In this document: one piece after another, positions 45,375 to 55,338 of the stretch | Position numbering within the stretch: position 1 is the first letter of the stretch | Layout of the letters: every line of letters begins with the position of its first letter | NCBI GenBank assembly: GCA_900473205.1 | Contig: UCLB01000012.1 | Span: forward strand, 62,001-126,000 | Origin: Hyphomicrobiales bacterium | GTDB taxonomy: Bacteria > Pseudomonadota > Alphaproteobacteria > Rhizobiales > Rhizobiaceae | DNA length: 64,000 bases | Direction of reading: 5' to 3' | The notes under the pieces: generated by a model | Database searches by the model: none | Seen by the model: only the letters and a program-made list of their open reading frames with translations | What the model was told of the DNA's origin: nothing | Made by a program: the position numbers and the translations under genes

Positions 45375-45556
45375 AACGCGATTCTGACCCCGGCGGAGAA
45401 AACTTACCAGCCATAAAGGTTAACGGCTCGAAGCTTACCCACAGCCTATTCATGTGGATGAAGGGTAAAAATTAACGCTATATTTACCATTGAGGCAAGT
45501 CGCATGCGACTCATCCCCCAAATAAAACGAGCAGAGGGTTAACGCAGCCGAGACAC

Positions 45557-45584
45557 AAAAAACCCGGCACGATGGCCGGGTTTT
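45557..45584 (-). terminator. Rho-independent terminator of typA
   Basis: AAAACCCGGC (45559-45568) pairs with GCCGGGTTTT (45575-45584). Read on the reverse strand it ends in a run of T, 26 bases after the typA stop. Confidence 0.88.
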
Positions 45585-45609
45585 CCAAATTCACAGATGA
45601 TGCCAAAAA

Positions 45610-47430
45610 TCAGACGGCAAGCTTTGCCTTTTCGAAGCGCTTGCGGTCGTTGGCGTCGAGATACATCTTGCGCAGACGGATCGACTTTGGCGTCACTTCC
45701 ATCAGCTCATCGTCCTGAATCCAGGACAGCGCGCGGTCGAGCGTCATACGGATCGGCGGGGTCAGCTTCACGGCTTCATCCTTGCCAGCGGCGCGGATGT
45801 TGGTCAGCTGCTTGCCCTTCAACACGTTGACTTCGAGGTCGTTGTCGCGTGTGTGAATGCCGATGATCATGCCCGCGTAAACCTTTTCGCCGGGCTCGAT
45901 CATCATCGGGCCGCGATCTTCCAGGTTGAACATGGCGTAGGCAACGGCTTCACCGGAACCGTTCGACAGCAAAACGCCCTGGACGCGACCAGCGATAGCA
46001 CCCTTGAACGGCTGGTAGGAGTGGAACAGACGGTTCATGATCGCCGTGCCGCGTGTGTCGGTCAGCAGTTCGGACTGGTAGCCGATGAGGCCACGCGTTG
46101 GAGCCAGAAACTTCAGACGAACGCGGTTGCCGCCGGATGGGCGAAGCTCGGTCATTTCTGCCTTACGCTCGGACATCTTCTGAACGACGATACCGGAATG
46201 CTCTTCATCGACGTCGATGACGACTTCTTCGATCGGCTCGATGGTCTGGCCGCTCTCGTCCTTCTGCATGACAACGCGTGGACGCGACACGGCAAGCTCG
46301 AAGCCTTCGCGACGCATGGTCTCGATCAGAACGGCAAGCTGCAATTCGCCACGGCCGGACACGAAGAACGAATCCTTGCCTTCGGCTTCTTCGATCTTCA
46401 GCGCAACGTTGCCTTCGGCTTCCTTGTATAGGCGGTCGCGGATAACGCGCGACGTAACCTTGTCGCCTTCGGTGCCGGCCAGCGGAGAGTCGTTAACGAT
46501 GAAGGACATCGTAACCGTTGGTGGGTCGATTGGCTGCGCCGTCATCGCTTCGTTGACAGAAGGATCACAGAACGTGTCGGCAACCGTGCCCTTGGACAGG
46601 CCAGCGATAGCGACGATGTCGCCCGCATGGGCTTCTTCGATGGCTGTACGCTCGATACCGCGGAATGCGAGGATCTTGGAAATACGACCGGTTTCGATGG
46701 TCTTGCCATCCTGGGCCAGAACCTTGACGGCCTGGTTCGGCTTGATCGAACCGGACGCGATACGGCCGGTGATGATGCGGCCGAGGAAGGGGTTGGCTTC
46801 AAGGATCGTGCCGATCAGACGGAACGGGCCTTCTTCAACCGTTGGCTCTGGAACGTGCTTGAGAACCAGATCGAGCAGTGGAGCCAGACCTTCGTCCTTC
46901 GGACCCTCAGGATTGACGTTCATCCAGCCATCGCGACCGGAACCGTACAGGATCGGGAAGTCGAGCTGCTCGTCGGTCGCATCAAGGTTCGCGAAAAGGT
47001 CGAACACTTCGTTGATGACTTCCTCATGGCGGCCATCGGGACGGTCGATCTTGTTGATCGCAACGATTGGCTTGAGGCCAACTTTGAGCGCCTTGGAAAC
47101 AACGAACTTGGTCTGCGGCATTGGGCCTTCAGAGGAGTCGACCAGAACGATCGCGCCATCCACCATCGACAGAATACGCTCGACTTCACCACCGAAGTCG
47201 GCGTGGCCGGGGGTGTCGACGATGTTGATGCGAACACCCTTCCACTCGACCGAAGTCGCCTTGGCGAGAATGGTGATGCCGCGTTCTTTTTCGAGGTCGT
47301 TCGAGTCCATGACGCGTTCAGCAACGCGCTGGTTTTCGCGGAACGAGCCGGACTGTTTCAGAAGCTCGTCAACGAGCGTCGTTTTGCCATGGTCAACGTG
47401 CGCGATAATCGCGATGTTGCGAAGTGCCAT
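45610..47430 (-). CDS. typA: TypA/BipA ribosome-associated GTPase
   Basis: A 606-residue translational GTPase with P-loop HVDHGKTT at 11-18, switch II DTPGHADFGGEVER near 72 and NKIDRP near 128, followed by EF-G-like beta-barrel and alpha/beta domains and the BipA-specific C-terminal region. BipA supports 50S assembly and stress or cold adaptation. Length and motifs are normal. It has its own terminator and a 195-base upstream region containing a T-rich tract. Confidence 0.97.
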   Translation of the reverse strand: MALRNIAIIAHVDHGKTTLVDELLKQSGSFRENQRVAERVMDSNDLEKERGITILAKATSVEWKGVRINIVDTPGHADFGGEVERILSMVDGAIVLVDSSEGPMPQTKFVVSKALKVGLKPIVAINKIDRPDGRHEEVINEVFDLFANLDATDEQLDFPILYGSGRDGWMNVNPEGPKDEGLAPLLDLVLKHVPEPTVEEGPFRLIGTILEANPFLGRIITGRIASGSIKPNQAVKVLAQDGKTIETGRISKILAFRGIERTAIEEAHAGDIVAIAGLSKGTVADTFCDPSVNEAMTAQPIDPPTVTMSFIVNDSPLAGTEGDKVTSRVIRDRLYKEAEGNVALKIEEAEGKDSFFVSGRGELQLAVLIETMRREGFELAVSRPRVVMQKDESGQTIEPIEEVVIDVDEEHSGIVVQKMSERKAEMTELRPSGGNRVRLKFLAPTRGLIGYQSELLTDTRGTAIMNRLFHSYQPFKGAIAGRVQGVLLSNGSGEAVAYAMFNLEDRGPMMIEPGEKVYAGMIIGIHTRDNDLEVNVLKGKQLTNIRAAGKDEAVKLTPPIRMTLDRALSWIQDDELMEVTPKSIRLRKMYLDANDRKRFEKAKLAV

Positions 47431-47625
47431 TGTTCAAGATCTCTGAGGTTGGGCGCTATCAATCGGGTGTGCGCCAATTTAGTTTGGCGGGCTCATAACC
47501 TTTTTTTTGCAAATGCGAAAGGGGGGCCCATAACATAAGCCCCTTGCGAAAACGCCGTAACAGAGTTGTGTGACAGTTTTCAGTTGCCGGAAATGAAACA
47601 AAACCGGCAGCCGATCCCCGTTTGC

Positions 47626-49686
47626 TTACACCAGTCCGCGCTTTTCCAACATCGCATCCGGGCTCGGCATCTTGCCGCGAAATGCCTTGTAGGTCTCTTC
47701 CGGATCGATCGAGCCGCCGACGGAATAGATGTTGTCTTTCAGCTTGCGCGCCATATCCGCATTGAAGGGGTTGCCGGTTTCCTCGAAGGCTGCGAAGGCA
47801 TCGGCGTCCAGGACCTCGGACCACATGTATGAATAGTAGCCCGCCGAATAGCCATCGCCAGAAAAGACGTGCTGAAAATGCGGTGTGGCGTGGCGCATGA
47901 CGATGGATTTCGGCATGTCGAGCGATGCCAGAACCTCGGCCTGCACCGCCATTGGGTCGGTAACGGCATCGCAGGTGTGGAAGGCCATGTCTACAAGGGC
48001 TGAGGAGGTGAATTCGATTGTGTTGAAACCGGCATTGAAGGTCTGTGCGGCCAGAACCTTGTCCAGCAGCGCCTTTGGCATCGGGGCGCCGGTTTCGTAG
48101 TGCAGGGCGTATTTTTCGAGGATTTCCGGCACGGTCAGCCAGTGCTCGTAAAGCTGCGACGGCAGTTCCACGAAGTCGCGCGAAACGCCTGTGCCCGATA
48201 CGGATGGATAGGTCACGTTGGACAGCATGCCGTGCAGCGCGTGGCCGAATTCGTGGAAGAGCGTGCGCGCATCGTCCAGAGACAGGAGAGCGGGCTTGCC
48301 CTCGGAGGGTTTGGCGAAATTGCAGACGTTGTAGATGATCGGCAATTCGCCTGTCGTGCCGTTCTTCATGGGGAGCTTGTGCTGCGACTGGAACGAACTC
48401 ATCCATGCGCCAGACCGCTTCGACGGGCGGGCGAAGAAATCGGCGAGGAACATAGCGACGAGATCGCCCTTCTCATCGCGAATTTCGAAGGTCCGTACAT
48501 CGGGGTGATAGGCGGTCACGTCTTTCAGTTCGATGGCTTTGATGCCGAACAGTCTGTGGGCCACATCGAAGCAGGCCTCGATGATTTTTTCCAGTTGCAG
48601 ATAGGGCTTCAGCTCGGCTTCGGAGAAGCTGAATTTCTTTGCGCGAAGTTTTTCGGCGTAGTGACGCCAGTCCCACGGCATGACGTCGTGGTTCTTGCCC
48701 TCGTCGGCAATCACCTCGGCCAGTTCAGCTTCTTCTTCGCCTGCGCGGGCAACGGCCTTGTTCCAGACCTGGGTCAAAAGCCCGTTCACGGCCTCTGGCG
48801 TCTTCGCCATGGTATTGTCCAGCTTGTAGGCGGCGAAATTGGCGTAGCCCAGAAGTTTCGCCTTTTCATCGCGCAGTTCCAGCGTGCGTTTCACCGTGTC
48901 GCGATTGTCCGTTTCGCCGCCGTTCTCACCGCGCGCAACCCATGCCTTGAAGGCCTGTTCGCGCAGATCGCGGCGTTCGGAAAATGTCAGGAAGGGCTCG
49001 ATGATCGAGCGCGACAGGGTCACGGCGAACTTGCCGTCTTCCCCATGCTCGCGTGCCGCACCCTGCATCGCATCGCGCAAAAAGCCGGGAATGCCCGCAA
49101 GCTCTTCATCGGAAGACAAAAGCAGTTTCCAGCTTTTTTCGTCGGCCAGAACATTCTGGCCGAATTTTGCACCGAGACCGGCAAGCTCTTCATTGATGGC
49201 GGCAAGCCGTTCCTGATGATCCTTTGCCAGCTTCGCACCGGAGCGAACGAAACCCTTCCAGTGCCGTTCCAGAACGCGCAGTTCTTCGCCGGTCAGGCCA
49301 AGCGTGTCGCGCTTTTCCCAAAGAGTGTCGACGCGCTTGAACAGCGCTTCATTCATGCTGATCTTGGAATAATGCCGCGACATTTTCGGCGCGATGTCGC
49401 GTTCCAGTGCCTGAATGGCTGGGTTTGTGTGTGCGCCTGCCTTGTTCCAGAACAGCGCGGATACTCGCGACAGGGCATCGCCCGCGATTTCAAGGGCAAT
49501 GATGGTGTTGGCGAAGCTCGGCTCTTCGGCGCTCTCAGCAATCTCGTTGATTTCGGCATCATGCGCCTTCAGCGCCGCATCGAAAGCGCCGGCAAAATCC
49601 TCATCGCGGACCTGTTCAAACCGGGGCAGACCGTTTTTTCCATTCCATTCTGTCAAGGATGGGTAGAGCGTGGCGGTGGATGTCAT
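47626..49686 (-). CDS. M3-family oligopeptidase (PrlC/Dcp-like)
   Basis: A cytoplasmic zinc peptidase of 686 residues. The catalytic motif HEFGHALHGM is near residue 477, and the C-terminal lobe carries YSYMWSEVLDADAFAAFEE near 620 and the usual GGSIDPEETYKAFRGKMP end. It probably degrades signal peptides and short peptides. The ATG at 49686 is preferred; GAGGA lies nine bases upstream. Confidence 0.94.
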   Translation of the reverse strand: MTSTATLYPSLTEWNGKNGLPRFEQVRDEDFAGAFDAALKAHDAEINEIAESAEEPSFANTIIALEIAGDALSRVSALFWNKAGAHTNPAIQALERDIAPKMSRHYSKISMNEALFKRVDTLWEKRDTLGLTGEELRVLERHWKGFVRSGAKLAKDHQERLAAINEELAGLGAKFGQNVLADEKSWKLLLSSDEELAGIPGFLRDAMQGAAREHGEDGKFAVTLSRSIIEPFLTFSERRDLREQAFKAWVARGENGGETDNRDTVKRTLELRDEKAKLLGYANFAAYKLDNTMAKTPEAVNGLLTQVWNKAVARAGEEEAELAEVIADEGKNHDVMPWDWRHYAEKLRAKKFSFSEAELKPYLQLEKIIEACFDVAHRLFGIKAIELKDVTAYHPDVRTFEIRDEKGDLVAMFLADFFARPSKRSGAWMSSFQSQHKLPMKNGTTGELPIIYNVCNFAKPSEGKPALLSLDDARTLFHEFGHALHGMLSNVTYPSVSGTGVSRDFVELPSQLYEHWLTVPEILEKYALHYETGAPMPKALLDKVLAAQTFNAGFNTIEFTSSALVDMAFHTCDAVTDPMAVQAEVLASLDMPKSIVMRHATPHFQHVFSGDGYSAGYYSYMWSEVLDADAFAAFEETGNPFNADMARKLKDNIYSVGGSIDPEETYKAFRGKMPSPDAMLEKRGLV

Positions 49687-49892
49687 GGTCAAGTCCTCAT
49701 GCAGATGCGATTTGCAACCATATGGGCATGGCTGCGGCTGTGTTTCAATATGGGCGGATCAACAAGATGTGCGGGTCGTACGACCGCTGCATTCGCAAAA
49801 CTATTTCCAGGTAGGCCCTTTGGCCACTAGCGGCAAGCCTTGCCAGAGAGATCGGAATTTTTAATAAGAGAACCTTACGAAACAGGCGCGCC

Positions 49893-50363
49893 ATGAACAC
49901 CTCACTCGAAAAAGAATCACTGGCATTCTTGCTCAACAGCAGCGCGCGGTTTCTCAACAGCGTCTTTGAACGACGGATCGGTGAGGCAGGGCTTGGGCTG
50001 ACGCCCGGTGAGGCGCGGGCACTTTTGACGGTCGCCGCCATCAATGGCAGCAAGCAGGCGGATATTGCCAGCCGCATCGGGCTCGAACCGATGACGGTCT
50101 GCACCTATCTCGACAAGCTGGAATCGCTTGATCTGGTAGAGCGTCGACCGAACCCTGATGATCGCCGTTCCAAGTGTATTTATCTCACGCATGCGTCGTC
50201 GGAACTGCTTGTTGCCATTCGCCGTGAGGTCGATAGCCTCATCGGTCAGGCCGCCGATGGTTTCGATGAGAACGATCTTTCCAAATTTCATGATCTCCTG
50301 ACGATCCTGCAGAAAAACCTGCAGATCGCGGCGAGCGACAAAAGCAAGCAGACCTCGCAATGA
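49893..50363 (+). CDS. MarR-family transcriptional regulator
   Basis: A 156-residue regulator with a winged helix: KQADIASRIGLEPMTVCTYL (about 52-71) as the helix-turn-helix and DLVERRPNPDDRRSKCIYLT as the wing. The four-base overlap with the efflux gene downstream suggests it represses that pump and is released by a drug-like ligand. The gap at 49693-49892 likely holds its promoter. Confidence 0.92.
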   Translation: MNTSLEKESLAFLLNSSARFLNSVFERRIGEAGLGLTPGEARALLTVAAINGSKQADIASRIGLEPMTVCTYLDKLESLDLVERRPNPDDRRSKCIYLTHASSELLVAIRREVDSLIGQAADGFDENDLSKFHDLLTILQKNLQIAASDKSKQTSQ

Positions 50364-51559
50364 CGCACACCCATCCTCCGATGACGGTGCGGCGCACCGC
50401 CATTCTCGGCGCCATGCTGACCTCGCTCGGGCCGGTTTCGATGGCGATCTACACGCCCGCCATGCCGGAACTCGTCAGAGCCTTTGCGACGACCGAATCC
50501 GCCATCAAGATGAGCCTGACGCTGTATTTCGGTGGTTTCGCCGTTGCCCAGCTTATTTCCGGCGCGATGTCGGATGCTTTCGGTCGCCGTAAGGCCACCA
50601 TTCTGTTTTTGCTGATCTATCTGGCAGGCGGCGCTCTTGCGGCCTTTGCGCCCAGTGTCGAGGTTCTGCTGGCGGCCCGTCTCATTCAGGGCATTGGCGC
50701 ATCCGTTGGGGTCACCGTTGCCCGGGCTGTCGTGCGCGATCAGTTCAGCGGTCCGCAAGCCACGGCAATCTTGAACCTCATCGGCATCATGCTGGCGGTT
50801 GGTCCGGCGGCGGGGCCGACGATTGGTGGCCTGTCTCTTTTGGCCTTCGGCTGGCAGTCTGTCTTCGTGCTGATGCTCGCCTTCGGGCTGATATCGGTCA
50901 CAGCCGTAATCTTGTGTCTACGCGAGACGACGGTGCCGGACCCCAGCCGTCTGCGGCCATCCCGCCTGCTCAGTGCCTATGGAGAGCTTCTGGCGTCGCC
51001 GCGCTTCCTCTTGTCGGCGCTGGTGCTGGGCGGATCTGTCGGGGCGCTTTACGCGCAATCCACCATGCTGCCCTTCGTCCTCATCAACGAGGTCGGATTA
51101 TCGCCGACAGCCTTCGGTGTGGGAATGCTGATGCAGTCGGGCGCCTATTTTCTGGGGTCCATCGCCCTGCGTTTCATCGCACGCAGGATTGGCGATCGTC
51201 GCTCGGCTGTGATGGGCCTTTGCATGTCGGCAACGGGTGGGGTGCTGATCTTTCTCTCGGTCCACCTCATAGCGCCCTCGTTCCTGTCGATCATGGGGCC
51301 GGTTGCGGTAGCAACCTTCGGGCTTGCGCTGCTGACGCCCTATATCATCACGGCGGGCATGGGCCCGTTTCCGCATATTGCCGGATCGGCATCGGCGATG
51401 ATGGGCTTTATCCAGATGAGTGCGGGTTTTCTGGCGGGTGTCGCCGCGTCGCTGCTCGGCTCGCCGCTCACAAGTTTCGGCACGATCATTCCCCTGATGG
51501 AACTGAGTGCTGTGGCGAGTTACATCGGCTTCGTCATTCTGTCGCGCAGGCAGACATGA
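50360..51559 (+). CDS. MFS multidrug transporter, Bcr/CflA type
   Basis: A 399-residue protein with 12 predicted membrane helices. SMAIYTPAMPEL near 25, the motif A region GAMSDAFGRRKATIL near 68, RLIQGIGASVGVTVARAVVRD near 108 and LAVGPAAGPTIGGL near 145 fit the Bcr/CflA drug-proton antiporters. Its start overlaps the marR stop (ATGA). Substrate unknown. Confidence 0.93.
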   Translation: MTHTHPPMTVRRTAILGAMLTSLGPVSMAIYTPAMPELVRAFATTESAIKMSLTLYFGGFAVAQLISGAMSDAFGRRKATILFLLIYLAGGALAAFAPSVEVLLAARLIQGIGASVGVTVARAVVRDQFSGPQATAILNLIGIMLAVGPAAGPTIGGLSLLAFGWQSVFVLMLAFGLISVTAVILCLRETTVPDPSRLRPSRLLSAYGELLASPRFLLSALVLGGSVGALYAQSTMLPFVLINEVGLSPTAFGVGMLMQSGAYFLGSIALRFIARRIGDRRSAVMGLCMSATGGVLIFLSVHLIAPSFLSIMGPVAVATFGLALLTPYIITAGMGPFPHIAGSASAMMGFIQMSAGFLAGVAASLLGSPLTSFGTIIPLMELSAVASYIGFVILSRRQT

Positions 51560-51584
51560 AAAAGCCCCGAAGGTCCGGGGCTTT
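51560..51584. terminator. Bidirectional terminator between the MFS gene and argG
   Basis: AAAGCCCCG (51561-51569) pairs with CGGGGCTTT (51576-51584). The A run on the left gives a T run for the reverse-strand argG transcript, and the right side serves the MFS gene less strongly. Confidence 0.85.
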
Positions 51585-51605
51585 CAGGATGGGTTTCGGC
51601 AAGGC

Positions 51606-52829
51606 TTACTTGCTCAGATTGCGCTTGGCCAGCGTGCGAAGGCGCAGCGCATTGAGCTTGATGAAGCCTGCTGCATCCTTCTGGTCGTAAGCGCCCTGGT
51701 CGTCTTCGAACGTGACCAGCTTGTCGGAATAGAGCGACTTGGCCGATTCGCGACCAGTGACCATGACGTTGCCCTTGTAGAGCTTCAGCGTCACTTCGCC
51801 TTCCACATGCTCCTGGCTCTTGTCGATCAGCGCCTGCAGCATTTCGCGCTCTGGCGAGAACCAGAAGCCGTAGTAGATGAGTTCCGCATAGCGCGGCATG
51901 ATCTCGTCCTTGAGGTGGGCTGCACCGCGGTCGAGCGTAATGCTCTCGATGGCGCGGTGAGCGGCCAGGAGAATGGTGCCACCCGGCGTTTCGTAAACGC
52001 CACGGCTCTTCATGCCGACATAGCGGTTCTCGACCAGATCGAGACGGCCGATGCCGTTGTCACGGCCGTAATCGTTGAGCGCTGCCAGCAATGTCGCAGG
52101 CGACATTTCAACGCCGTTGATGGAGCAGGCGTCACCATTGCGGAAACCGACCTTGATGATGGTTGCCTTGTCAGGTGCGGCTTCCGGCGAAATGGTGCGC
52201 ATATGCACGTATTCGGGGGCCTCGACTGCAGGGTCTTCCAGAACCTTGCCTTCGGAGGACGAATGCAGAAGGTTGGCGTCGACGGAGAACGGCGCTTCGC
52301 CCTTCTTGTCCTTGGCAACCGGGATCTGGTGCTGTTCGGCGAAGTTCAAAAGATCGGTACGGCTCTTGAAGGTCCAGTCGCGCCATGGCGCGATGATCTT
52401 GATGTCGGGGTTCAGTGCGTAAGCCGAAAGCTCGAAACGAACCTGGTCGTTGCCCTTGCCAGTCGCGCCGTGCGCAATGGCATCTGCGCCGGTCTTCTTG
52501 GCGATGTCGATCAGGTGCTTGGAAATCAGCGGGCGGGCAATCGAGGTGCCTAGCAGATAGACGCCTTCATAGACGGCATTGGCGCGGAACATCGGGAAGA
52601 CGAAATCGCGCACGAATTCCTCGCGTACATCCTCGACGAAGATTTCCTTGATGCCCAGCATCTCGGCCTTCTTGCGTGCGGGTTCCAGCTCTTCGCCCTG
52701 TCCGAGGTCGGCGGTGAAGGTCACCACCTCCGCATTCAGTTCGGTCTGAAGCCATTTGAGGATAATGGAAGTATCGAGCCCGCCGGAATAGGCGAGAACG
52801 ACTTTCTTTACGTCTTTCGGGAGTGCCAT
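51606..52829 (-). CDS. argG: ArgG, argininosuccinate synthase
   Basis: ArgG condenses citrulline and aspartate with ATP. The 407-residue protein has the N-type ATP pyrophosphatase loop AYSGGLDTS at 13-21, [18 protein letters not shown] near 40, [14 protein letters not shown] near 120 and [15 protein letters not shown] near 270. The ATG at 52829 is used since homology begins [11 protein letters not shown]; the frame extends 41 codons further without support. Confidence 0.97.
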   Translation of the reverse strand: MALPKDVKKVVLAYSGGLDTSIILKWLQTELNAEVVTFTADLGQGEELEPARKKAEMLGIKEIFVEDVREEFVRDFVFPMFRANAVYEGVYLLGTSIARPLISKHLIDIAKKTGADAIAHGATGKGNDQVRFELSAYALNPDIKIIAPWRDWTFKSRTDLLNFAEQHQIPVAKDKKGEAPFSVDANLLHSSSEGKVLEDPAVEAPEYVHMRTISPEAAPDKATIIKVGFRNGDACSINGVEMSPATLLAALNDYGRDNGIGRLDLVENRYVGMKSRGVYETPGGTILLAAHRAIESITLDRGAAHLKDEIMPRYAELIYYGFWFSPEREMLQALIDKSQEHVEGEVTLKLYKGNVMVTGRESAKSLYSDKLVTFEDDQGAYDQKDAAGFIKLNALRLRTLAKRNLSK

Positions 52830-53070
52830 CAGTGAAATCCATTTGCGTGCCGGCGACATTTGGATATCGCCATTCCTTGGGATTTCGGCACTTTTAGCGA
52901 GTTTATCGGCGGGTGCAACAAAAATGCAAAGCAAGGCGCGGATGGAACGCATTCATCGTCATGTGACTTTGAGGGATAAAAATACTAAACTTCCACCGCG
53001 TCAGTAGAGCGCATGGTTCCATGGGACGTCACTGCCGGAGATTTGAAGCGGTAGCGAAAAGGAGAAACCA

Positions 53071-53925
53071 ATGACGATACTTCACAACGCATTCACGAAG
53101 GACAATGTTGTCGTCATCACCGGCGCGGCATCCGGCATCGGCCTTGCCGCCGCGCGTAAATTCGCCAGCTTCGGCATGAGCGTCGTGCTGGTCGATCTCG
53201 ATGGTGAGAAACTGGCTGCGGCTCAAAGCGAGATTGCTGCACTTGCCGAAAACGGCAATGAGCAGATCGTTTCCATTCCAACAGATGTTTCGAAACTCGA
53301 TGAGCTGGAGGCGCTGGAACGCGCCGTCATCCAGCGTTTCGGGCGGGTCCATGTGTTGATGAACAATGCCGGTGTGCAGCCCGGCAGCGCCATTTTCGGA
53401 CCGCAGGCAAACTGGGAGAAGGTTTTTGGCGTCAATCTGATGGGCGTTGTCAATGGCAGCCGCGTTTTCGGGTCTGGCATGCTGGCCCATGGCGAACCGG
53501 GCCTTATCATCAACACCGGCTCCAAGCAGGGCATCACTACGCCGCCGGGCGATCCGGCCTATAATGTGTCCAAGGCAGGCGTCAAAGCCTTTACCGAAGC
53601 TTTGGAATATGAGTTGAGAAATGCCTCTACCGGCAATGTCTCTGCCCATCTTCTCATACCCGGCTTTGTGTTTACTGGCCTCACCGCCAATGGCCGGACG
53701 GAAAAGCCATCGGGTGCATGGACGCCCGAGCAGACGGTGGATTTCATGGTCGAGAGCATCGGCAAGGGCGATTTCTACATTCTGTGCCCGGATGGCGAAG
53801 TGGACCGCAAGACGGATGAAAAACGCATCCTCTGGGCGGCAAATGACATCGTTGAAAACCGCCCGCCATTGTCGCGCTGGCATGAGGATTACAGCAACGA
53901 CTTCAAATCCTTCCTGAACAGCTGA
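53071..53925 (+). CDS. Short-chain dehydrogenase/reductase
   Basis: A 284-residue classical SDR with NAD(P) loop TGAASGIG at 17-24, NNAGVQPGS near 97, and active site YNVSK near 164-168. The substrate is not predictable. AAAGGAGAAACC before the ATG is a strong ribosome-binding site. It stands alone between argG and lysE. Confidence 0.92.
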   Translation: MTILHNAFTKDNVVVITGAASGIGLAAARKFASFGMSVVLVDLDGEKLAAAQSEIAALAENGNEQIVSIPTDVSKLDELEALERAVIQRFGRVHVLMNNAGVQPGSAIFGPQANWEKVFGVNLMGVVNGSRVFGSGMLAHGEPGLIINTGSKQGITTPPGDPAYNVSKAGVKAFTEALEYELRNASTGNVSAHLLIPGFVFTGLTANGRTEKPSGAWTPEQTVDFMVESIGKGDFYILCPDGEVDRKTDEKRILWAANDIVENRPPLSRWHEDYSNDFKSFLNS

Positions 53926-53931
53926 TATGCC

Positions 53932-53962
53932 TGCCGCGCCCTCGGGCGCGGCATTCTTTCGT
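53932..53962 (+). terminator. Rho-independent terminator after the SDR gene
   Basis: TGCCGCGCCC (53932-53941) and GGGCGCGGCA (53944-53953) form a very GC-rich stem followed by TTCTTTC. It begins six bases after the SDR stop. Confidence 0.75.
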
Positions 53963-54029
53963 CTGGCTTGGCAGGCCTTGGAAACCGCGTTATGAACAGA
54001 CATCAAACCCTTGCGAGTGTGGTGCCGCC

Positions 54030-54677
54030 GTGGATTTTCTACCCAGTCTGCCGACCCTGATTGCCTTTACCATTGCCATTCTGCTGCTGTCGGTCACACC
54101 CGGCCCGGATATGACGCTGTGGATCAGCCGTTCTGTTAGGGAAGGGCGCGCGTCCGGTTTCATGACGCTGGTCGGCACCAATCTCGGTATCACCGTACAC
54201 ACGATGCTCGTCGCCTTCGGCGTGGCAGCCCTGATCGTTGCTTCTCCGACGGCCTTTCTCGTTTTGAAAACCGGTGGTGCGGCCTATCTCGTGTGGCTGG
54301 CCATTCAGGCCATCCGCAAGGGCTCGGATTTTGTCATGGAGCGGCCAACGGAGCAGAAGGCGAAGTCGTCCAAAAAGTCGGCATTGCTCAACGGCCTCTG
54401 GGTCAATCTGCTGAACCCGAAGGTCATTATCTTTTTCATGACATTCCTTCCGCAATTCGTCAGCGCGTCCGACCCGCATGTCACGGGCAAACTGATTTTC
54501 CTCGGGCTCTGGTCGATCATCGTGGCGGTGCCAATCGGTATCGGCATCGTGGTGGCTGCAGATGGGCTGTCTGGCTGGCTGCAGCGCAATCGCAAGGTTC
54601 TGCGCGGTCTGGATTATACCATCGCCGGCGTCTTCTCGCTGTTTGCCGTGAAGATTTTTCTGACCACTGCCAAATAG
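54030..54677 (+). CDS. LysE/RhtB-family amino-acid exporter
   Basis: A 215-residue membrane protein with about six helices and the family start region TPGPDMTLWISRSVREGRA near 23, GAAYLVWLAIQAIRKG near 76 and NLLNPKVIIFFMTFLPQF near 128. It probably exports an amino acid or homoserine lactone-like compound. The start is a GTG at 54030, immediately before the hydrophobic first helix. Confidence 0.91.
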   Translation: MDFLPSLPTLIAFTIAILLLSVTPGPDMTLWISRSVREGRASGFMTLVGTNLGITVHTMLVAFGVAALIVASPTAFLVLKTGGAAYLVWLAIQAIRKGSDFVMERPTEQKAKSSKKSALLNGLWVNLLNPKVIIFFMTFLPQFVSASDPHVTGKLIFLGLWSIIVAVPIGIGIVVAADGLSGWLQRNRKVLRGLDYTIAGVFSLFAVKIFLTTAK

Positions 54678-54798
54678 TTGGCTCGCAGAGCTGGCTGTCC
54701 GTCATGGGAGTTGATGTGACACGCGGCGCTTGTCTTTTCGCCAAGACCCTGCCAGCTTGCAGACTATTCGGGAACTGGCCTTCGGGCGGGATGGAGCG

Positions 54799-55338
54799 AT
54801 GCGGCAAGACGATCTGAGCACGCTGATTGGCCTCGTTGCCCTGTCAGACCGAAATGCGTTCGCCTCGCTCTATACATCCACGAGCCCGAAACTTTTTTCC
54901 ATCTGTCTCCGTATACTCAAAGACCGTACAGACGCTGACGAAGCCTTGCAGGAAGTCTATGTCAAAATCTGGCAGCGGGCACGGCTGTTTTCCGCCGCCT
55001 CCGGCACTGCCGACGTGTGGTTGGCCGCCATTGCCCGCAACCAGTCGATAGACATCATCCGCGCCCGCAAGCCGATTGCCAGCGAGTTGAGCGATGTTCC
55101 CGATCTGGTCGATACCGCACCGGACCCGGAGCAAGCGACGCTACAGAAGGATACAGGCCGCAGCATAGAGCGCTGTCTGGACGAGCTGGAGGAGAGCAGG
55201 GCGAAAGCCGTGCGGCAGGCCTATGTGGAGGGCATGAGCTATCAGGAACTGGCGCAAGTTTACGCGGTTCCGTTGAATACGATGCGAACATGGTTGAGGC
55301 GCAGCCTCATCAAGCTGAAAGAGTGCATGGAGCGATGA
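54799..55338 (+). CDS. ECF sigma factor, SigK-like
   Basis: A 179-residue sigma-70 ECF factor with region 2 (RNAFASLYTSTSPKLFSICL, DADEALQEVYVKIWQRA) and region 4 (SYQELAQVYAVPLNTMRTWLRRSL). The frame is open from a TTG at 54730, but the ATG at 54799 with GGAG upstream matches the family N-terminus. It overlaps the anti-sigma gene by ATGA. Targets are unknown; the fasciclin gene just downstream is the natural candidate. Confidence 0.9.
   Translation: MRQDDLSTLIGLVALSDRNAFASLYTSTSPKLFSICLRILKDRTDADEALQEVYVKIWQRARLFSAASGTADVWLAAIARNQSIDIIRARKPIASELSDVPDLVDTAPDPEQATLQKDTGRSIERCLDELEESRAKAVRQAYVEGMSYQELAQVYAVPLNTMRTWLRRSLIKLKECMER

Noticed and set aside
48100-49830. 576-codon forward frame opposite the M3 peptidase
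   Set aside because: Antisense shadow with no recognisable family features; the reverse strand has the zinc motif.
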